Positions 7,414 through 15,779 of a stretch of DNA of 64,000 nt are shown here, piece after piece. Source of the DNA: Gordoniibacillus kamchatkensis (lineage in GTDB: Bacteria > Bacillota > Bacilli > Paenibacillales > NBRC-103111); the NCBI RefSeq assembly GCF_000829455.1, contig NZ_JXAK01000001.1, positions 124,001 through 188,000 of the forward strand, in the 5' to 3' direction. The notes below the pieces were generated by a model, which saw only the letters and a list, made by a program, of their open reading frames with translations, was not told the origin of the DNA and searched no databases. The position numbers and the translations under genes are program-made. The first letter of the stretch is position 1, and every line of letters begins with the position of its first letter.

Positions 7414-8847
7414 CTACTCCCCTCTGTAATTCTCGTAAAAATAGTTCATAAACAGATGCTCAGGGTCGTACTCATCCTTCTTGTTGAAAAATACGCCATA
7501 GTTCGGATACATAGCCCGGAACTGATCGAGGCTCGCGTATGGCGCATAAGGCAAGTAGTACGTTCCGCGATGCTTCATAACGGCATCCAGGATGCGCTGA
7601 ACGCTCTGCTTCATCTGCGTCTGCCCCTGCTCCGTGAGCGGCACGTTAAACAGGCACACGAGCGCAAACATATCTTCTCTCGCATACGATAGCTTGGCTT
7701 CCTCGTCCCGGTTCACGTAGCGCACGGTAATGTTCAATAGATTCATAGATTCACTGCGCAGCACGGCCTTAAAATCTTCCACGAAAGCGGATAGCTCGTC
7801 CGGCGGGATGAAATATTCCTGCAGCAGGTCGTTCTTCCCCGCCTCCCGATATTCCATAAACCCCGATTCGGAGCGCATGGCGTTGTTACGGCTGATCACG
7901 GTGCCTTGCTGCGTGCCGAAGAAACGTTTTTGCAAGTCCCAGAACACGTTTTTGCCCCAATCGAACGACCGGTTCAGATTAAACATCAGCTTGGTTGGAA
8001 TGACCAACCGCTCGCCCTCGTTCAGCCGATCGTGCCCTCGCAACGGAATCGAGCGGTCCACCGTATAGTTGATGGCATACATGTCGGTCAAAAAGCTGTC
8101 CGGCGCCACCGAAATGCGGGCGAGATGGAGACGGATGTCCGGATTGGACTTGACCCGGTTTTGAAAATAGGCACTGTACTCGCCGACGCTCATCCGGTCA
8201 CTCGTGATCCGGTACATTTCGTCATCCGCAAGCGTCAAGGTGACATCCAAAATGATGCCGAACAACCCGTAGCCGCCCAGTGCCAGCGGAAACAGATCGG
8301 CGTTCTCCGTGCGGCTCACTTGCTTGATTTGGCCGTCTGCGGTCAGCAGGCGGAACGACTCTACGCTTTTGATGAGCGATCCGTTTCGGATATCCCGGCC
8401 ATGCGCGTTAATGCTGATGGAGCCGCCGACGGTAAAAATGTTTTGCGACTGCTTCGTTTTCACCGCAAGCCCATAAGGGTTAACGGCGTCCTGCACGTCT
8501 TTCCACGTCGCTCCGGCCTGCACGCGCACCGTTTTCCGTGCCGGATCGACGGCGAGGATGCGGTTGAAGGAAGTCATGTCGACGACGATGCCGTCCTTGT
8601 AGTACGTATGCCCGCCCTGGCTGTGGCGCTGGCCCGCGATGGACACAGTCAGCCCTTTCTGCCTTGCTTCCTGCACAATGGCAACTAATTGCCGCTCCTC
8701 CTGCCCCTTCACGACTCGCTCCACCTTCACCGGATGGAGCCGGCTATAGTCCGTAATCGCATACGGATCTTGATCGGGGACGTCGTTACGGACGTAAACG
8801 TACAAACTGAGCGCCGCAAGCAGCAGCAATGCGATGCTTTTTTTCAT
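7414..8847 (-). CDS. FAD-binding oxidoreductase (FAD_binding_4/PCMH type), membrane-anchored
   Basis: With the ATG at 8845-8847 (after GAGGTGA) the protein has 477 residues and starts MKKSIALLLLAALSLYVYVR, a signal anchor. Residues about 45-200 form an FAD-linked oxidase domain (IAGQRHSQGGHTYY, VRVQAGATWKDVQDAV, NIFTVGGSISINAHG). The C-terminal half resembles sugar-lactone or alcohol oxidases of the D-arabinono-lactone oxidase group. It probably oxidises a small polyol or lactone at the outer face of the membrane. The longer upstream start is less likely because the signal segment would be internal. Substrate unknown. Confidence 0.82.
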   Translation of the reverse strand: MKKSIALLLLAALSLYVYVRNDVPDQDPYAITDYSRLHPVKVERVVKGQEERQLVAIVQEARQKGLTVSIAGQRHSQGGHTYYKDGIVVDMTSFNRILAVDPARKTVRVQAGATWKDVQDAVNPYGLAVKTKQSQNIFTVGGSISINAHGRDIRNGSLIKSVESFRLLTADGQIKQVSRTENADLFPLALGGYGLFGIILDVTLTLADDEMYRITSDRMSVGEYSAYFQNRVKSNPDIRLHLARISVAPDSFLTDMYAINYTVDRSIPLRGHDRLNEGERLVIPTKLMFNLNRSFDWGKNVFWDLQKRFFGTQQGTVISRNNAMRSESGFMEYREAGKNDLLQEYFIPPDELSAFVEDFKAVLRSESMNLLNITVRYVNRDEEAKLSYAREDMFALVCLFNVPLTEQGQTQMKQSVQRILDAVMKHRGTYYLPYAPYASLDQFRAMYPNYGVFFNKKDEYDPEHLFMNYFYENYRGE

Positions 8848-9285
8848 TGTCACCTCGGTATGTATACGTTGATGTGCCAATCCCGCCCGGTGCTGCAATG
8901 GGGATTGGGGGATTGGCCTACTCCCGATTGTAAGCGGTTCGGACATGGTTTGCCACAATCAATATGGAGCGGCTCTCGGGCTATTGGAAAACATACAATG
9001 TTTTTCTGCCTATAGCCCTCCATGGAGCATCGGCATTGGAAAGCGTCCAGTCAAATCGCCCTCTTACACTGCAAGGCTGCGTTCTAAACGCCATTCCGTT
9101 GGACAAAATCCAGTGGAAGCGACAATAGAACGCTCAACCAGGCAAAACACTGTACAAATTCCAATGCGGTTTCGCCGAAAAATGCCGTACCCGCAGGCAT
9201 GCATATATATTCCTGAAAATGGAACTCTAATGGTTGGAATCCGGTCACTAACATGAAAAGCGATCAGAAAGGGAGTTCTCAGCCA
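8848..9285. other. Divergent intergenic region, no gene seen
   Basis: This 438-base gap separates two divergent genes. It holds an imperfect inverted repeat near 8878-8917 (CCAATCCC / GGGATTGG) and AT-rich stretches near 9200-9230 that may contain the azoreductase promoter. I found no convincing coding frame or RNA gene. Confidence 0.5.
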
Positions 9286-9921
9286 ATGGCAACCGTACTG
9301 TACGTTACCGCGCATCCTCACGACCATACGAACTCGTTCAGCATGGCTGTAGGGAAAAGCTTCATTGACGCCTACCGCGAGGCGAATCCGGGCGACGAAG
9401 TGGTTCATCTGGATTTGTACAACATGAACATTCCGCACATTGATGCCGACGTGTTCAGCGGCTGGGGCAAGCTGCGCTCGGGCACTGCGTTCGAGCAATT
9501 GTCCGCCGGGGAAAAAGCCAAAGTGGGCCGCCTGAACGAAATTGTGGACCAATACGTGGCAGCCGATAAATACGTCTATGTGTCCCCGATGTGGAACTTC
9601 TCGTTTCCGCCGCTGCTCAAAGCTTACATCGACGCGATCTGCGTCGCCGGCAAAACGTTCAAATATACGCCGGAAGGCCCGGTCGGCCTGCTCACGGACA
9701 AAAAAGCGGTGCACATTCAAGCGAGCGGCGGCATATATTCCGAAGGTCCGGCGGCCAGCTTCGAATCCGGATACAGCTACTTGCGGAAAATTATGATGTT
9801 CCACGGGGTGCCGTCGTTCGAAGGCATTTTTGTCGAAGGGATGGCGGCGATGCCGGATCAGGCCGAGTCCATTAAGGAAAAAGCAATCGCCAAAGCGGTG
9901 GAGCTGGCGAAGCGATTTTAA
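9286..9921 (+). CDS. azoR: FMN-dependent NADH-azoreductase
   Basis: The 211-residue protein starts [20 protein letters not shown] (FMN phosphate-binding loop) and carries [19 protein letters not shown] and [12 protein letters not shown], all hallmarks of AzoR flavodoxin-fold enzymes. It reduces azo dyes and quinones with NADH in the cytoplasm. The ATG at 9286 follows AAAGGGAG by ten bases; an in-frame ATG eleven codons upstream has no binding site. It is a single-gene unit. Confidence 0.92.
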   Translation: MATVLYVTAHPHDHTNSFSMAVGKSFIDAYREANPGDEVVHLDLYNMNIPHIDADVFSGWGKLRSGTAFEQLSAGEKAKVGRLNEIVDQYVAADKYVYVSPMWNFSFPPLLKAYIDAICVAGKTFKYTPEGPVGLLTDKKAVHIQASGGIYSEGPAASFESGYSYLRKIMMFHGVPSFEGIFVEGMAAMPDQAESIKEKAIAKAVELAKRF

Positions 9922-10018
9922 TGCGGCGAGGGGCTATAATTTCGCAGCAAAACGTGATAATATAGGGGCAGAAAACGCTTTCATTGCATGAGGTTTAACA
10001 GCCAGGAGGGGTGCACCT

Positions 10019-10180
10019 ATGTCAAACGCCGATTTCCCGACCTATTATGACGGCTCCGCTCACGCCGAGTTCGCCCGGGAACTAACCAACGGGCTTGAAG
10101 CCCGGCCTGCGGAAGAGCAAGACGCCGAGGAAGAATGGCGCCGCTACATCGGGGCCAATCCGTATACGCAGGAGCGGTAA
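10019..10180 (+). CDS. Small acidic hypothetical protein (53 aa)
   Basis: An excellent AGGAGGGG site lies eight bases before the ATG and a textbook terminator follows the stop by about 28 bases, so this is very likely a real gene despite its size. The peptide is rich in Glu, Ala and Tyr (MSNADFPTYYDGSAHAEFAR at the start; EEEWRRYIGANPYTQER at the end). I do not recognise a family. A TAATAT-like -10 sequence lies near 9957-9965. Confidence 0.7.
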   Translation: MSNADFPTYYDGSAHAEFARELTNGLEARPAEEQDAEEEWRRYIGANPYTQER

Positions 10181-10207
10181 GAAGAGCAGAGAACTGCAAT
10201 TTCGCGG

Positions 10208-10233
10208 GAGGGCTTCGGCCCTCTTTTATTTTT
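10208..10233 (+). terminator. Terminator with TTCG tetraloop
   Basis: GAGGGC-TTCG-GCCCTC followed by TTTTATTTTTT. It ends the small acidic protein gene. Confidence 0.92.
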
Positions 10234-10275
10234 TCAGTTCAACCATAAAGCATAGGGAGATAGATTTCATAATGG

Positions 10276-10668
10276 CTATGAAAGTTGCTGCGCAATCTCC
10301 CAGACATGTCCGGCCGGGTCGGAAAAGGTTATCGTACGAACTCCCCAAGGCCGGTTGATTGGACCGCTAAGAAGTACGAGGCCCTTTGCTTTCAGCTCGC
10401 TGCAAACTTCGTCTACGTCTTCGACGAAAATGGTGAATTGAAAACGGGAGCCCGATTCCAGGCTGGCAACTTTCCTTGGAGCGATCAATCCGTACGCCTC
10501 CGAAATTTTTAGAAGGTTTATGCTCATATTCCCGAAATTGAATACAGAGGAGTTTTCATCCTCATATACGGCACTCATTCCAAATATGTGTCGATAAAAC
10601 TCCCTCGACCTTTGCAAATCCTCCACAAACAATGTAATTACATTTACATTCGTAGATCCTAAATTCAT
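10276..10668 (-). CDS. VOC family protein (glyoxalase/bleomycin-resistance fold)
   Basis: The 130-residue single-domain protein contains VNVITLFVEDLQRSREFYRH at the start and ITFSDPAGHVWEIAQQL at the end, the usual vicinal-oxygen-chelate pattern with a terminal metal-ligand Glu. It may be a dioxygenase, lyase or resistance-type binding protein; the exact role cannot be told. The start follows GGGGGTG. It is 25 bases downstream of the DinB gene and may be co-transcribed. Confidence 0.85.
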   Translation of the reverse strand: MNLGSTNVNVITLFVEDLQRSREFYRHIFGMSAVYEDENSSVFNFGNMSINLLKISEAYGLIAPRKVASLESGSRFQFTIFVEDVDEVCSELKAKGLVLLSGPINRPWGVRTITFSDPAGHVWEIAQQLS

Positions 10669-10692
10669 ACTTACACCCCCTTTTCCAGATGC

Positions 10693-11196
10693 CTAGCACA
10701 AACCGATCCTTTGCTCCAACTCGGCTTTCTGACGCAGATGGTGGCGAAAATGCATATCGGCCATTTCGAACCACTCCTTTGCATTGAGCCACCCGAAACC
10801 TTCATGTTTGACTTTGTAATTGGGGTTTATCGCACTAATTTGCGCCTCCCATTGAGACATGCTTTTGAGCACAAGATCAAGTCCTTGCAAAAGGTCATCG
10901 ACTGTCTGCTCATTGTTCGGATTGTTCGCTGGGCCGTCTGGCAGCTTGATTTTTATAGGCGGAAAGGAATGATTGATGAACATCTCTTTGCCCGCTTCCG
11001 TCTTACCCTCATGATTTTCTTCACTTGCCGACGCACATCGCCGCACTTGATCGAGGTAATCAAGCGCGGTCGCGATCATATGGTCATACATCTGGCCAAT
11101 AGACCAAACACCTTTCTCAGATATATGCCGTAATTGCTCGGGCGAATAACGCTTTAATTCCGTCTTGTAATAATCAATTATTTCTGCATACTGCAT
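10693..11196 (-). CDS. DinB family protein
   Basis: About 167 residues of a four-helix DinB/YfiT-like fold. His residues of the usual metal triad are visible in GQMYDHMIATALDYLDQV and near the end in MADMHFRHHLRQKAELEQ. I choose the ATG at 11194-11196 behind GGGGAGA rather than the upstream start 44 codons earlier. DinB proteins in Bacillota are often thiol (bacillithiol)-dependent transferases or DNA-damage-induced proteins; which applies here is unknown. Confidence 0.82.
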   Translation of the reverse strand: MQYAEIIDYYKTELKRYSPEQLRHISEKGVWSIGQMYDHMIATALDYLDQVRRCASASEENHEGKTEAGKEMFINHSFPPIKIKLPDGPANNPNNEQTVDDLLQGLDLVLKSMSQWEAQISAINPNYKVKHEGFGWLNAKEWFEMADMHFRHHLRQKAELEQRIGLC

Positions 11197-11319
11197 GTTG
11201 TCTCCCCTCAATTTGTTATGAAATGCATTTTGGTTAAGCATATCATAGACGAGTTTTTGATATTTCTTATAATTTGCTATTCTTCGGAATTCGTAATTCT
11301 TTTCACTGAACGGACTTGA

Positions 11320-11358
11320 AAAAAGCAAGGGCGCCGCTTCGGACAGCCCTTGCTTTTT
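11320..11358. terminator. Terminator of the ribokinase operon
   Basis: AAGCAAGGGC pairs with GCCCTTGCTT. T-runs follow on both strands, so it can end transcription from either side. It closes the 22.7-11.4 kb operon. Confidence 0.88.
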
Positions 11359-11370
11359 GACATTGTTCCC

Positions 11371-12276
11371 TTACAACCTCATAACATCGGCAATCTCCGC
11401 CTTGTAAGGAATCGCGTTCTGCGCCCCGAGCCGGGTGACGGAGATTGACGAGGCAAGCTGGGCGATGTCCACCGCTTCGTCGATCGTTTTGCCGGACGTG
11501 ATCATCGCCGCCAGCGTGCCGGAGAACGTATCCCCCGCTGCGGTCGTATCGACGGCTTGCACTTTCCGCCCTTCCTTGTACACGTTCTCGCTGCCGTTAA
11601 AGTACACGAGTCCTTTCTCGCCAAGCGTGATGAGCGGATAGCGAATGCCCTTCGCCCGCAAAACGTCCAGCGCGGCAAAAGCGTCCTCGATCGTTTGCAC
11701 ATCCACGCCCGTGTACGTGCGGCACTCGATTTCGTTTGGAGTGAAATAGTCGACGCCGCGCAAAACTTCGTCATCGAGCGGGACGGCCGGCGCCGGGTTG
11801 AGGAAGACCGGCACCTTCCCTTTGAGCAGCCGGATAGCTTCGTACACGGACTCCAGCGGGATTTCCAGCTGCAGCATGACGGCCGCGGCCGAGAGCAGCT
11901 CGTGCTTGTAGCCGCGAATATAGTCCGGCGTCACTTTGTTGTTCGCGCCGCCGTCGAGAATGATGCAGTTGTTCCCCTCATACACGGTGATGGCGGCGAC
12001 GCCCGTCGTGACGTTCGGCTCGACTGCCAGCAAGTCGGTGCGCACGCCGAATCCGGCAAGGCTGTTCAGCAGCGACTGGCCGAAAATGTCGTCGCCGACT
12101 TTGCCGAGCAGCCACGTATCGGCTCCCATTTTGGCGCAAGCTACCGCCTGATTGGCTCCTTTGCCGCCCGCGGACAGGAAAAATCCGCTGCCCGTTATCG
12201 TCTCGCCGATTTCCGGCATCCGGTTCGTCCGCATCACCATATCCATATTGGCGCTGCCTATCACAATAATTTTCAT
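11371..12276 (-). CDS. rbsK: Ribokinase
   Basis: The 301-residue PfkB-family kinase has MKIIVIGSANMDMVMRTNRM at the start, the substrate loop SAGGKGANQAVACAKMG (about 37-53) and the catalytic motif DTTAAGDTFSGTL near residue 245, including the anion-hole Gly and catalytic Asp exactly as in RbsK. It phosphorylates ribose at O5 with ATP in the cytoplasm. It is the last gene of a long operon whose first gene is itself a LacI-ribokinase fusion, so the cluster encodes two PfkB domains. A deoxyribose or related sugar is also possible. Confidence 0.9.
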   Translation of the reverse strand: MKIIVIGSANMDMVMRTNRMPEIGETITGSGFFLSAGGKGANQAVACAKMGADTWLLGKVGDDIFGQSLLNSLAGFGVRTDLLAVEPNVTTGVAAITVYEGNNCIILDGGANNKVTPDYIRGYKHELLSAAAVMLQLEIPLESVYEAIRLLKGKVPVFLNPAPAVPLDDEVLRGVDYFTPNEIECRTYTGVDVQTIEDAFAALDVLRAKGIRYPLITLGEKGLVYFNGSENVYKEGRKVQAVDTTAAGDTFSGTLAAMITSGKTIDEAVDIAQLASSISVTRLGAQNAIPYKAEIADVMRL

Positions 12277-12302
12277 ATGGCTCCTCGATTCACCGATAAA
12301 TT

Positions 12303-14417
12303 CTATATCTCTGTCACGCGGATATCGCTAAAATACGTGCGTGCGGCGCCCAGCGTGCTTACGCCGTACATGCCGTAACCGAACGTGTCGTCCGTATGCC
12401 GCAGCACCTGCTCCCCGTCGATGCACAGCGTAATGGCGCTGCCCTGCACGGTGACCTGAACATCGTACTCCCGGTCGAACTGCCAATCGTAACGGCAGCC
12501 GGCCAGCTTCGTAAAGCCGAAGTTGTTGATGTAGAGCGACACTTGATTGTCGCCGTCCAGTCCGGCATGATAGCCGCGCATCGCGCCTTGCGCACGGACG
12601 GCCACCAGATGCGAGGAGCCGTTCTGCGGGTTCACCTTGACGGAAACGGAGTAATCGGAGGCGAAATAGTTGCCCGCATAAGCTTCGCTCGGCTCCGCGG
12701 TCATGAGGTACATCGCGCCGTTCTCGATGCTCCACGCGCCGTGATTGTGGGCGAACGGCGTGACGCAGCCGAAGCTCATCGCTTGCTTGCGGAAGTCGAT
12801 GCTGTAGGACGCTTTGCCGAAAATGCGGAATTCGTCGATAAAGATGCGGCCGAGGCTTTTCGGCTTGCGCGTGGAATACGCCTCCAGCACGATCCCGACC
12901 TCGTCGATCAGCTCGCCTTCAGTGTCTGGAATTTGAAACTCGACGTCAAGCCATTCGCCGTTCACGAGCTTGACGTAGCCTTGCACGAGCTCTTTTTTGC
13001 TTTTGGCCAGCCGCACGTAAGGAGCGATGCCCATCGTTTCGTTGCCGCCCCACTGGTCGAGATAAATTTTCATCGACACCGTCTGGCCGGAGTACGCCTT
13101 CGGCGAGAAAACCGGCGAATACCGCTCGTCGCTGAAATCGTCGCGCGTGTAAAACGGCTTATAGTAAACTTTCGATTTTTCGCCGCGGTTCATGCGGTCG
13201 AACAGCACTTCCAGCGAGCCGGTGCCGCGGTATGCCCGCTCGGTCGAATGCTTCGCCCGGCAGTAGAACGGGTCGGAAATGCGAATGTTGTGCGTCGAGC
13301 CCGGCAGCTCGAAATCGAAATAGATGTCGCGCTCCGTGAAGCTGTCCAGCAGCTCTTGCGGGCATGACTGCTTCGCCAGGCGGTAGCCCAAAATCGCCAG
13401 CTCCTTGGCGTACGTCGGGATGTCGAGAATGTTCAAGTAGCCGGAAATGCCCGACATGACGATGGAATCGTTGATCGGCTCCCGGTATTTGCCCGCGATG
13501 CCTTCAAGGCCGCATGCGACGCCGAGCACGGTGCCGACGTTGCCCGCGTTGCAGTCCGTATCCCAGCCGCACATCGTGGCGATTTCAACGGTCCGGTTAA
13601 AATCGCCCTGGCCGTAAATCATCGCCAGCACGCAGACGCCCGCGTTCGGGATAATGTGGCAGACGCCTCTGTATTTGTCATAGCCCCAATCCCGCTCAAG
13701 CATATCGCGGCACGCCCGGAAATCGTCCGGATGCTGCGTATGGAACTCGAGCACCGCTCTCGCCACTTGCGCATAGAGGGAATCGTGCGGAATTTGGCCG
13801 AGGCCCGCCGCCAGAATGACGTTGATGTCGCTCGTTTCAAACGCCTTGGAGATGGCCGCGCAAAAAAATCTCGCTCCCAGCACGCCTTCGCCGTCATGCG
13901 ACACCCGCGCCGCAGCCTCGCCGAAATCGGCGGCTTTCGACGGGTTGCACGGATTGACGAGACCCCACGTATCGATAAAAATTTGCCCGCCGATTTGCTC
14001 GGCGATAATTTTTCCGTTTTGCCGGATCGAACCGGAGTCAGGCGCGGGAATGCCGTTTTTCAAATTGATATAGGCCGTATGCTCGGTGCTGACGCCATAG
14101 CCGCCCCACCAAAACATGCCGATGCCTTCGCGGGAATAGTTCAGCCACGCGCGGGCTACGTCGTTCGGCGTAATGTCGCGGTCCGTCGCATCGTCGTACA
14201 GCGCCCGCAGGAAATAGTACGGTCCGTTCGCATCGTCGTCGGCGGCGAAATTTTTGAATTCCTTGACGTAGTCCGTAATGTCGCCGTACGTGCTTTTTAT
14301 TCTTTCATAAGTCCAGATGGTCGGCTCGACCGGCGCACCCAGCCTTATGCCGATATTCATGCCCAAATAACCGGCATACACTTTCTCCAAATAGTTCGAA
14401 GGGATCACAAAGCGCAC
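12303..14417 (-). CDS. ADP-ribosylglycohydrolase-family protein with C-terminal beta-sandwich-like region
   Basis: The 704-residue protein has an N-terminal ADP-ribosylglycohydrolase (ARH) fold, residues about 5-350. Metal-site motifs are present in variant form: NFAADDDANGPYYFLRAL in place of the usual DDT, and CGWDTDCNAGNVGTVLG near residue 285. Residues about 365-704 are an extra region with a lectin or glycan-binding look (WSIENGAMYLMTAEPSEAY; CIDGEQVLRH). There is no signal peptide, so it acts in the cytoplasm, probably cleaving a ribosyl bond. It follows the other ARH gene by five bases. GTG start. The substrate is unlikely to be protein ADP-ribose given the sugar-import context, but this is inference. 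Confidence 0.82.
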   Translation of the reverse strand: MRFVIPSNYLEKVYAGYLGMNIGIRLGAPVEPTIWTYERIKSTYGDITDYVKEFKNFAADDDANGPYYFLRALYDDATDRDITPNDVARAWLNYSREGIGMFWWGGYGVSTEHTAYINLKNGIPAPDSGSIRQNGKIIAEQIGGQIFIDTWGLVNPCNPSKAADFGEAAARVSHDGEGVLGARFFCAAISKAFETSDINVILAAGLGQIPHDSLYAQVARAVLEFHTQHPDDFRACRDMLERDWGYDKYRGVCHIIPNAGVCVLAMIYGQGDFNRTVEIATMCGWDTDCNAGNVGTVLGVACGLEGIAGKYREPINDSIVMSGISGYLNILDIPTYAKELAILGYRLAKQSCPQELLDSFTERDIYFDFELPGSTHNIRISDPFYCRAKHSTERAYRGTGSLEVLFDRMNRGEKSKVYYKPFYTRDDFSDERYSPVFSPKAYSGQTVSMKIYLDQWGGNETMGIAPYVRLAKSKKELVQGYVKLVNGEWLDVEFQIPDTEGELIDEVGIVLEAYSTRKPKSLGRIFIDEFRIFGKASYSIDFRKQAMSFGCVTPFAHNHGAWSIENGAMYLMTAEPSEAYAGNYFASDYSVSVKVNPQNGSSHLVAVRAQGAMRGYHAGLDGDNQVSLYINNFGFTKLAGCRYDWQFDREYDVQVTVQGSAITLCIDGEQVLRHTDDTFGYGMYGVSTLGAARTYFSDIRVTEI

Positions 14418-14422
14418 CGCCT

Positions 14423-15582
14423 TTACATAATCGAACGAATGTGCCGCTCACGTTGCCCGTGCAAGCCGATGTCTTGCCGAATGATGAAAGATGCCGCTTC
14501 GATGAACCGGCTGCACGCGGTTTCGATGTCTTGCTTGTTCACTTGCTCCAATACGGCGATTTCCGCCTCGGGAATCGCTTGAACGCCGTGCATCGCGCCG
14601 AGGATGGCGCCGATCATGACGCCGATCGAATCGGTGTCGCGGCCGGAGCTTACCCCGTCCTTGACCGCCTCGAGCATGTCGCCGTCGTGGATGACGATGT
14701 AGGCGAGCGCCATCGGCAGCTCCTCGATCGAAAACAGGCGGCTTGGCGTGTAATGATTGGACGGCATTCCCACTTTGTCGATGCTCCGGTTCACCTCGTC
14801 GCCCATCGGCGAATAGGCGGCTATCGTCCCATGCAGGCGACGGACGACTTCGTCCCGGTCCTGCTTGCTGCCTCTGAGCGTCAGCGCCGTCTCCACCATA
14901 TCGTGAATGGCTCGCTTCGTCCCGTCTTTGGCATACCGCAGCGCCGTGTCCACGATATCCATGACGGTCGCGCCCGGCTCGAACGCTTTGGCGACGCAGC
15001 AAGCCATCACGCCCGCCGCTTCAAGACCGTAGCTCAGTTGATGGCCCGATGCGAACAAAATCGCCTCGTCATAAGCCGCTTTCGGGTTGCAAGCGTTGAC
15101 GACGCCGACCGGTGCGATGTACATCGCCGCCCCGCAGTTGACCATGTTGCCGTAGCCCCCTTCGCGGGGCTCGCAATTCGCGAGCACGTGACGGGTAAAA
15201 TATGCTTTTCGGGATAAAACAGCCGGTCCAAAATGAGCGCTTCTTTCCCGAATTCCGGAATATATCTCGGCCGAAAGGCGATTTCTTTCACAAATTCGCC
15301 CGCAAGGTCGTACGCGTCCAGGTGGCGGCGCTCCGTACAGTATACGTTCATCAGAGCGAGCGTCATGAGCGTATCGTCGGTGACGATGCCTTCGCCCCTC
15401 ATTCTGCCGAGCCTGGCGGTTTCCGGCCAATCCGCCTTCCACCATTTCGTCAACGTCGTTTCGACGCGGCCGTATTTCTCCTTGATGTCGGCGTAGCGCA
15501 TTTTCTCGACGACGGCGCCCATCGCGTCGCCGAACGCGGTGCCGTAGACAACGCCTTTCACTCGATCCGCGAATGAAATCAT
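14423..15582 (-). CDS. ADP-ribosylglycohydrolase-family protein (frame broken by one missing base)
   Basis: Two overlapping frames make one 386-residue ARH protein if one base is added to the A4 run at 15197-15200 (T4 on the coding strand). The N-terminal part has VYGTAFGDAMGAVVEKM and GEGIVTDDTLMTLALM; the C-terminal part has VSSGRDTDSIGVMIGAILGA. All metal-binding motifs of the family are therefore intact. The start is the ATG at 15580-15582 behind GGAGGTGA. The enzyme probably hydrolyses an N- or O-ribosyl bond in the cytoplasm, feeding ribokinase. The break looks like a sequence error rather than decay. Confidence 0.8.
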
Positions 15583-15615
15583 GTTCGTTTGATTCACCTC
15601 CGGCAAAAGAATAAG

Positions 15616-15732
15616 AATGTGGGGCTAGAGCGCCCCACACTAGGCTGATGCTTGCGAGAAATAGCGCTGTGCTGCGGATTCGGAATATGGGGCGAGCCCC
15701 ATATTCCGATCCTCCGCGCCGCACTTTCTCGA
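15616..15732. repeat. Two intergenic hairpins between binding-protein and glycohydrolase genes
   Basis: GTGGGGC (15619-15625) pairs with GCCCCAC (15632-15638), followed on the minus strand by a T-rich tract. Next to it is a perfect 13-base inverted repeat (15681-15693 with 15696-15708, loop GA), whose flanks extend the pairing imperfectly to about 15654 and 15732. Such structures can act as a partial terminator or protect the upstream binding-protein mRNA. The core GCTGCGGATT-GGAA is shared with the 49-50 kb repeats. Confidence 0.65.
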
Positions 15733-15779
15733 TAACTGGAGTGAGGGGCAAATAAGGCCTCAAACCTACTGCGACTTCG

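Noticed and set aside
8848-8958. Upstream start of the FAD oxidase (37 extra codons)
   Set aside because: The extension precedes an otherwise perfect signal anchor and ribosome site; the text has no protein-like character.
10017-10199. Minus-strand 60-codon frame
   Set aside because: Opposite the small acidic protein, which has far better signals.
12396-13367. Plus-strand open frame of 323 codons
   Set aside because: Shadow of the large ADP-ribosylglycohydrolase gene.
15197-15200. Programmed frameshift in the glycohydrolase gene
   Set aside because: The run is only four bases, no stimulatory structure is evident, and similar one-base losses occur in five other unrelated genes, pointing to sequence error.
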